Assembly: GCA_032622095.1 (NCBI GenBank) | Contig: CP136061.1 | Span: forward strand, 20,586,991 to 20,650,990 | Reading direction: 5' to 3' | DNA length: 64,000 bases | From: Siphonodentalium dalli | Taxonomy: Eukaryota; Mollusca; Scaphopoda; Gadilida; Siphonodentaliidae | Translations under genes and position numbers: made by a program | The notes under the pieces: generated by a model | Seen by the model: only the letters and a program-made list of their open reading frames with translations | The model's database searches: none | What the model was told of the DNA's origin: nothing | Part shown: positions 51,901-60,900 of the stretch, piece after piece | Position numbering within the stretch: the first letter of the stretch is position 1 | How the letters are laid out: each line of letters starts with the position of its first letter

Positions 51901-54900
51901 TATTTCCTTAAAGAAAGCCTGAACACTGAACTATATGGATAGATGTCCTGCGTTTGTAAAACCATAGTAGAAAAGGGGTTAACTTTTTGTGTGTGGTCGC
52001 CTACGGTACCTCGCGGTCTTGCTCGGATTAGTCACGCATGCGCAGTCCCAATATAACCGACTGAATCCGCCAGTTTATTTTCAACTCAATCAGGAGATTG
52101 GCGAGTTGCGGGGTTGGGAATGGCACCGCCATGGGAGGGCCCTATGATAGTTCAGTGTTCAGGCTTTCTTTAAGGAAATATATATTATATTTTTAAAAAT
52201 ATCATATTTCCGCTAAAGGAAGCCGTTCACACTGAACTATATGGATTAGAATGCAAGCCCAGGAGGAGGCACGAGCAATAAAGTTAATAGCCAAATTTTG
52301 GAGGGAATGCACTCTTCTAAAACAGATTGTACCTAAATATGAACTCTTTAATGAATCTGTTATGATTAGGTACATGAAATAACTCATATAATTAGAGTGC
52401 TATATTGCCCAAACATGTACCTCCCCCCCCCTTGTTTTTGGAAGCAACATCCCAGGTGGTGCCATTCAATTCAGAATTGCGAGCGAACCGAGCAATTCTC
52501 TGTTCTTCATCCGTCAGTTCTAAGAATCCAGCCGATTTTGAGATTCGAGGAGACTAACTCCCTCTCCGCCTTAGCGACATAACGACCTGCACTGGAGGAG
52601 GCCCACTCCAAAGATGGCAAGACAACCAACATTAAGAGTTTAACTAACTGCTGTTCACCAATGCAAATGGCAGATAACCTGATGCCCAATCTATGGTACA
52701 GGTATCAAATGGAGAGCCCACCAGCCCCAATGGGTTATACAACTATAAGCGAGTCAAGCCATTGGATCAGAGGGAGCCCCCACCATCGCATGCTGCAGGT
52801 GGTCATGCCCAAGCTAATATCCTGGCCAAGCTGGAGGGTGGGGAGAGGTCATTTTTCTCCGATCCCTTCACGGAGGAGTGGCAGGCAAGGCCGTGTCGTT
52901 AATTCGATCGTGACCAGGGGGACTCGGCGCTTTACCTCATGGGTACGGCCCCTGCCCTACGCTTAAGCTGCCTAAGGCCATCCAGCCGGTGTCGATACGT
53001 ACGCACTCGATTATTTGGCAGCTTTAGCGCCCAGAACCGCTAGCGTCTGGTGGGGGCCAAATGGCCTGGAGGTCCCAAGTACCCCTGCAGCTCCACCAGA
53101 CGTATCCCCACGAATTGGTTGAACCAACGAATTGATACGTCACCGGAGGAGCATGAACTGGTCCTGCCCTTAGAACAGTTATCACACGTTCACATGTCCC
53201 TGAGGTACCTATGTATCACAATATACACATTGCGTATATATATATATAAAATGATATAATAAATATATCCGGGGGATATACATATTAAGTTTTCCTCATG
53301 AGATCATGTCAGAAGGCCCTTCCAAAGCTGCGCCCATCAATCTAATGGGCGGAGCCAGATCACAGCTCCCTGTCATGATCCAACGTATCACTAAATATAG
53401 ATATACAACCCCACAGAGAACATGTCTCATGTCTCTGAGGTACCTATGTATCACCGTTTCACAAGATATCATTGCAGAAACCCGGTGACACAAATCTTTC
53501 GCATATATAGATATATCAAATGATATAATAGATATATCATGGTGATATATAAGTCATCATGAGATCATGTCAGAAGACCCTACTAAAGCTGCGCCCAACA
53601 ATCCAATGGTCGGAGCCAGAGCAGAGATCCCTGGCACAATCCAATGTATCATTAAAGATATATATATAGCCCCTCAGAGAACATGGCCGAACACCGCAGG
53701 TGACCAGAGCATCCAATGAGAAAGCAAACCGCTACTCTCAGGTGCCAAAACAATAGTGTCGGTACGAGTATTAATTTCGGAGAAATTTCCCAACGAGCAC
53801 CATCCTTTGGAATGGAGACAGACAGCAAAATGTGCAATCACAAGTATTATGTTCAGCCTAAATCCACACACATCACTATTATTAGGCCATCACGACCACT
53901 AGGCACCTGAGAGCAGTCCGCGTTCCCAGCGGAATACCCACCGCGATCCGATTCGAAGAAATGAAGGTGCGCCTTCTACAACCGAAATCAGTTCAAATGA
54001 TGTAAAATGTAGTCAGATGATGAACACAGGTAAATTTTCACGGTCACCATACGGAATATTCAGGTCTGAGCCTCTGCCCCCCAAACATGCAGCAGAACGA
54101 CCTAGGTGTGTGATAGGTCGGTTAGTGTGAAGCATGCAGCAAACTAGGGGAAGACCCGCTCTAAAAATGGCTCCCCTAGGAAGGAAAGGAATGAAATTAT
54201 CATCCTCCTAGTAAAGGATACACATCCCTTTATAATGTTGTTTTATTTTAATTTGAAGAGCCAAGATAGAGAGGAACTCCCCCGACCTAAGTGGTCCCGC
54301 TTATGGCATGTTTAAGGAAGAGAGGACAGCATAGACCGAAATGCACAGTTGGCAGCATGGCTTCAGGCCCTTATGATCGGGCATCTGTGCCATGGGGATG
54401 GGATGCCACTCGAACGGGGTGGTCCCCTGCCTGCGTCTTAGGAAAGGTCGGTAATGCTGGTCAATGAGCTTCCTCGAAAGCTTAGCTGGACAACGCAAAC
54501 GTCTTTGCCTGTTTTATTGTCTATGTGCCAGATAATCAAATTGATATGGGCAATAGAAGTATGAAGAGCCATGCTGATGGCCTCTTGTCGGAAAGGCTAT
54601 TGGCAGTGGTCGTGGGACACATGGCAATATAAATGCTTTCCATGTAAATATGCTTCATTCGTGTGTGAAGTATATTCGCCATATCAACGGTATGAAAGGT
54701 CGGGACACGTATATATTTTAAAATTCATTGAGACTCCAACTAGTCCATGAATACCTTCAAAATACCTACCATGCCCTTTATGAACAATACATGCTGTATT
54801 GGATGTACAGCCTGTTCTTGTACCAAGCTCACATTTGATATGGTTACTTGTCATAAATAATGTCTCCCCCCACCTTCCTCGTCTTGGAATACCACTGCTA

Positions 54901-57900
54901 TTATATCGTTATTCATTGGGGAACGTCATCCAGGCCACGGTCGCCAGTTATTGCCAGTGGGCCAGTTACCTGGAGGGGTCAAGTCACCACGACTCTAAAT
55001 ACCTGTCAGGCTGGAATCATTCACATAATTGAATCAAGAAGGGGAAAGGTTGTTCAAACCAAAGTATCTTCAAATAAATTTTTAGATAGTGAAACCATGA
55101 GTAAACACCGTCAGAGTGACGATAAGCCTCTTGCCTTACTCTAGAGAATGCAAACCGGAGCACCCATGATTTGTAATTTTGTGTCCCAATTAGAGCCATA
55201 TCCAGAATCGTAGTAATCCAGCCCCCCCCCCCCCCCCCCCCCGCTTCTTTTCGGTAAACCTACACAGGAAGGAAAGCAATTATGTTTGTATTCCGGAAGG
55301 AGACACCATTTTGTCGAGATACAACCCAGCAATTTTGAAAGGATGGGTTAATTTTTGGATACAAATCAGAATAACTAAAATCTGGAATTGAGACAATAGT
55401 GAAACTTTTAGTGTCATGCTTGCAATCATTAAATGCTAGCAGTTATAAATTTTGACAGTGAAGTTGAAGCACTGTACGAGAATCGAATCATGTACTCAAC
55501 AGAATTCTGACTCCTGTCAGATGTCAATCCCTGTCTGAAATTAATGACACTAACGAATCTTAGTACGACAACAGTCATTATTTTTCTGATATTGATAAAC
55601 TGTAGTCTGATAAATTCAAGCGTCGACCAACACATCTAAATCATAGGAGACATGTGTGACAGTATTAAAACAGAAAACACAAAGTATTTTGTGAAAGCAT
55701 GTTGTTTAGATGAGATCTAGCGACTCCAGTAGTGTTCTGTAACATGCACACACCTAGGTGTGTACATGTGCAGCGTAGTGCACCCACGACAACATACCTG
55801 AACAAGTGTTGTAATGGGGAAAATCAGCATTTGCATTCGGATTTTATTCAGTAATCTCAAATGGGACTTGTTAGCCTGACAAACTTGGTATCGGACCGAG
55901 TTCTGATTTCTGTCAGAATACCCTGACCAGGGTGCAATCCCCGGTCCGCTAGCACATGGCTGAGATTGTTACATTGAAGGTGATGCTCCGTTACAAGAAT
56001 CAAATCATGAACATAATTATAACACTTGTCCAATATCAATCTCTGTCAATTTATTAAAGTAATAATGACACTACTGTTTTTACATTGAATTGATAAACCC
56101 AGATGTAAATTGTAATCAACTTTTAAGTTCAAATGTGACCAACACATCTGGATCAGTTGTATTGAGCCATAAAACAACAAAGTATTATGAGAAAGAATGT
56201 AGTTCATAACATTATGATAATAGCGTCAGTAGCGATGGTAATTATTGCTAAATAAATGTCCACGCGTAAATAAATTCCCACGAAATTAGGAGACTTCCGG
56301 TAACAAACACGTGGCATTTTTTATATCTGACAAATTATATTATACCTTATAGATTCTATAATAATTACATAGATGAATTGTTCACAATAGTCTATGCGCC
56401 TCGTAAGGCCTTGAAATGGCGGCTGATTATGGCGAAATGTCGATTTTCAGATTCGAAAACACGGAACAATTGTATGTTTTGAAGCGAAACGGTCCGTGAA
56501 TTCGAAACAATAATTCTAAAAACTAACGCGTAGGCGACCAGTAATTATTGTATCGATAAATTGAATTTGTTGTCTAGTTGTTAAACGACAAATTCGGAAC
56601 AATACTCCCTTTAGACTTCTCTCTTTGGTAGCAGAAAATAAACTGGCGGATTCAGTCGGTTATATTGGGACTGCGCATGCGTGACTAATCCGAGCAAGAC
56701 CGCGAGGTACCGTAGGCGACCACACACAAAAAGTTAACCCCTTTTCTACTATGGTTTTACAAACGCAGGACATCTATCCATATAGTTCAGTGTGAACGGC
56801 TTCCTTTAGCGGAAATATGGCTACTTTTCACTGACAAACATCAAATTTTCTCCCGTCGCGTTGAATGTTTCCCCCCCCCAATACGGCCTCATGTATTTAC
56901 CCCTAGCGGAAACCCTGCTTAAAGTGATAGAGCGAACAGTTTTACTTACTTGAAACAGCATTACGTTGTGATGCTGTTGATGAAGTTTCATCAAACATTA
57001 CATCCTCCTTTGGAATGGATAGCTGTGCCAGGTCCATTTCTAATATTCCCGTTTCATCCAGGTTTTCATTGTCTTGGAACTGGGTCAGGAAGAAGTTTCT
57101 GGAAAAAAAGTAACCATGATAAGTCTAATTCATCTCAAGAAAACACAACAATAAAATAGCCTGGTTTATGAACATTTGGGTTGAAAAAAATAAATGGTGC
57201 TCAAGAGAAGTGACAATCCAATCCACTATATTACATGAGACATACATATTATATAAACAATATACTACTTACTGATAATTAGTACTTTTCTATGTGCCAT
57301 ACAATTATCTATGTGCCATACAACTTATCTATGGGCAGTCCAACTTATCTATGTGCAGTCCAACTTATCTATGTGCAGTCCAACTTATCTATGCAATCCA
57401 ACTTATCTATGTGCAGTCCAACTTATCTATGTGTGGTCCAACTTATCTATTTGCAGTCTAACTTATCTTTGTGCAGTCTAACTTATCTATGAGCGGTCCA
57501 ACTGATCTATGTGCAGTTCAACTTTAAAACTATGTGTGGTCCAAATTATCTATGTCCGGTCCAACTTATCTATGAGCAGTCCAACTTAAATATGTGCAGT
57601 CCAACTTATCTATATGCAGTCCAACTTATCTATTTTCAGGCTAACTTATCTATGCGCAATCCAACTTATCTACTAGTATGTGTGGTCCAACTTATCTATG
57701 TGCAGTCCAACTTATCTATGTGCAATCCAACTTATCAATGTGCAATCAAACATATCTACCGGTATGTGCAGTCCAACTTATCTATGTGAGGTCCAATTTA
57801 TGGAATTTTTGTATTGCCACTAGCAAATTTGGCAAGTGGCAGCGCTAACCCTGGTCTGGCTTTGTACAAATTCCCTAATCGTATTTTGCGGTATAACCCA

Positions 57901-60900
57901 TATTTGCTGGATATGGATTACAATGGAGTATCAGTGACAAGCACTCCATTTGTTCACAAACGTAAGCAGTTACTGAAAGACAGGTGTGCCTTAGTGTAAA
58001 CATCTTTATTTCCAAATCCAAACAAATATCATAATAAACATATGATACAGAAACTGTATACACCCGTCAGTAAGTCTAGGGGGCTCATGCACGTTTTTGC
58101 TCAAAAAGTGGGTACTGGGCTTACTCACGAGGCCCACACAACATTAAAGCAAGTGTATACTATTATACATGTGTATACAGTAAGCAAAATAGAAGTGTTA
58201 ATATGTGGAAATGAGGATCAGACAACAAGCCCGAGGGCTAAAATGAAGTTTTCCCAATAAGTGAGGGAGGGGTATAGTTCAGAAGGGAAGGGTTGGAAAT
58301 AATGTTTTTGGAGAATTGGAGATATATAACAGAATTTGAGTTAGGGGTGGAAAAAAAGGAAGAAGATAGTGTCAGGTATGGCAGGAGGCAGAGATAGAGA
58401 AAAGGAAGAAGATAGTGTCAGGTATGGCAGGAGGCCGAGATAGAGAAAAGAGAGAAGGGAAGGAGAAAATAGACGACGAGAGAGGCACAGATTAACCCTT
58501 TACCCAACAGAAGGGCCCTGTGCCAATGCATTCTCTTATATATGCGAGTCGACCATAGGTCGCCTCGCATATATAAGAGAATGCATTGGCTTAACACATT
58601 AAAAATTATAAAATTGTTAAAGAATGTAAGAAAAAATGGTAAAAAGTGTTAAAAACAGATTTTTTTTAGGCCAATGCATTCTCTTATATATGCGAGGCGA
58701 CCTATGGTCGACTCGCATATATAAGAGAATGCATTGGCACAGGGCATAACTGTAACTATCACAATGTGGTCAAGGAGCCGGTTCCAATGATATCCATATT
58801 TGTATGGTTTTATTGAGACAGACCGAAGATATTTTAGGCTGTTGAAGCTTTATTTGGCCGGTTTTGGCCGGTTTGTTGGGTAAAGGGTTAAGTCGTGAGA
58901 TGATGACAGAAGTGGGAAGTTTTCAATGACTGTGTTGTTGCATGATTAAAAATGATGCTCATATATAGTAATCGTCATAGCGTCAGGCACCATGAGAGGC
59001 GGTCAATCAAAACTACTGTTAACCGGCTACATCCACCAAAAAGTAAGTAAACACACAAACAGCAGGTGTGCCTTCTTCAAGCTGGAGCAATGTATATGGA
59101 TGCTCCATTGATGATATAGCCCAGTAAGTCAAATACATTCCTAACTGATAACTGTGATTGTAGGATTGCAGAACTTACCTGGACATTTTAAGGTCATCAA
59201 TCTTGCACTCAAATAATTGACTCATTATTCCAAGATTGTAATTTTCAAGTTCTTCCACTTTTTGTTTGATATCTTCACATTCTCTTTTATGAATTTCAAC
59301 TTCTCGGATCAGCCAATCATTGTCCAGAACTTCCTGTCTGCTGTTTTTGTCCAGCTGACCAATAGCCCTCTGGGAAATAAACATAATTTATATATAGCTT
59401 GAAGGTAATTTTAAAGTTATCAGGTAATACATACATTTACATAGGTGAGAGCTATGTCATACAACATCCATACATATACACATTTAACATGAGAAGACTT
59501 ATCAAAGTCAAAGAAATTTATCAGCTGTTTTCATGTACATGCATTAGCACAGAAGTGGGGAAAAAACTCTTTATTGTCACCATTGAACTTACCATATTCA
59601 GGAAAATATGAGGAAACACTCTGTATTGTTTCATGCACAAAGGACTCTGGGTTAAAACCAGGGATATGTTCAGAGCTGAAGTAAAACTTTTTCTATTGCT
59701 CAGTAGACACTTATAACTTTTCATTTCATTCACTATAAAATTAGAGAGAATGTCCAAAAATAAAGAGGAAAGATATACAAGCCTTGAAATAGGGTGTCTG
59801 TCATTTGCAGAATGAGGTCCCCAGAGGGTGAATTTAGTGATGCTACCCCGCATAGCGGGCTAGCATCACCAAATTCACCCTCTGGGGACCTCATTCTGCT
59901 TACACCTCAGCAGAATGAGGTTCCCAGAGGGTGAATTTGGTGATGCTAGCCCACTATGCAGGATAGCATCACTAAATTCACCCTCTGGGGACCTCATTCT
60001 GCAAATGACAGACACCCTATTTCAAGGCTTGAAGATATATATTTGCACTGTGCTCTACTCAACAGTTAAAGATGCATCATCCAAATAAAAGCTCCCAAAT
60101 TACTATTTCTAGGGCTTCAGGGGTAAAAAATATTTGGTTCGAGTTGAGGAACCCACCCACCAAAGCTCAGATTGATCAGATATAAATTTTTTAATTTGTT
60201 ATTTCCCGAGATATGTAATTTTTGGGGGCCTGGCCAAATTCGTCAAGCCGATAGTCTCAGACCAAATTGCGGATGAAGATGTATAACTCTAAAATCAGTG
60301 GATTTGGGTGTTAGATATTTCACAATTCGGCCAAATTTCATTCATGTTTTGGGCAATTTTATACTATAGTTGACTGTGGTTAGCATTATTTTTTGGCAAT
60401 TAATAGATTGATAACTGAAGCGGCATTTCCAAAAATGTTGTTGTTGGAATCTGATGATATGGGGACCATCGAATCGGATTGAGTATCTTTAACTTCCTCT
60501 TTTTTTTTAGGCATTGTTTTTTAGAGAATCAAGTATCTACCCATCAGTTAGTATTCAGTTATTATCATTTGGCAAAAGTAAATTTTGGGCCCTCACAGGC
60601 TGGCAGCCTCTGGAATTGATGGATGGCTTGAGAGTATATGTTACTAACCTCAGTAGCTATATGCTTCTGCTTGTCTAATGTGTTCTCTGTGTATGTTGTT
60701 ATTTCATACTTTGCCTTCTCCAAGGAGCTATTCAAATGACCTGAATAGAGAAAAATTATTTGTACACAAAAAAACTTAAATGGATGCTCCCATCCAGTAA
60801 TAAAAGTATATATTGGAATGGTTTATTAGTCATTTGGAGGGATGATCACGAAATATAAGCAGACGACACACATGCGAAATGATAATACAAGTGCAGAAGG

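Larger units (their letters stand above)
52205..56816. mobile_element. 4.6-kb inverted-repeat element of unknown class
   Basis: The left end (ATTTCCGCTAAAGGAAGCCG, CACTGAACTATATGGAT) is mirrored at 56,776-56,816. No reverse transcriptase, transposase or recombinase could be recognised inside. DIRS-like elements also have inverted ends, but nothing else supports that class. The interior holds ~250-bp repeats (53.2-53.7 kb), a 22-base C-run at about 55,222 and a diverged ~500-bp direct repeat. Confidence 0.5.
50621..56917. mobile_element. 6.3-kb composite hAT-like element
   Basis: Ends CAGGGTTTCCGCTA (50,621) and its exact complement (ending 56,917), flanked on both sides by the 7-bp direct repeat CTTAAAG. 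A transposase C-terminal fragment lies near the left end. The rest is mostly an inserted inverted-repeat element (51.9-56.8 kb). Confidence 0.75.
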
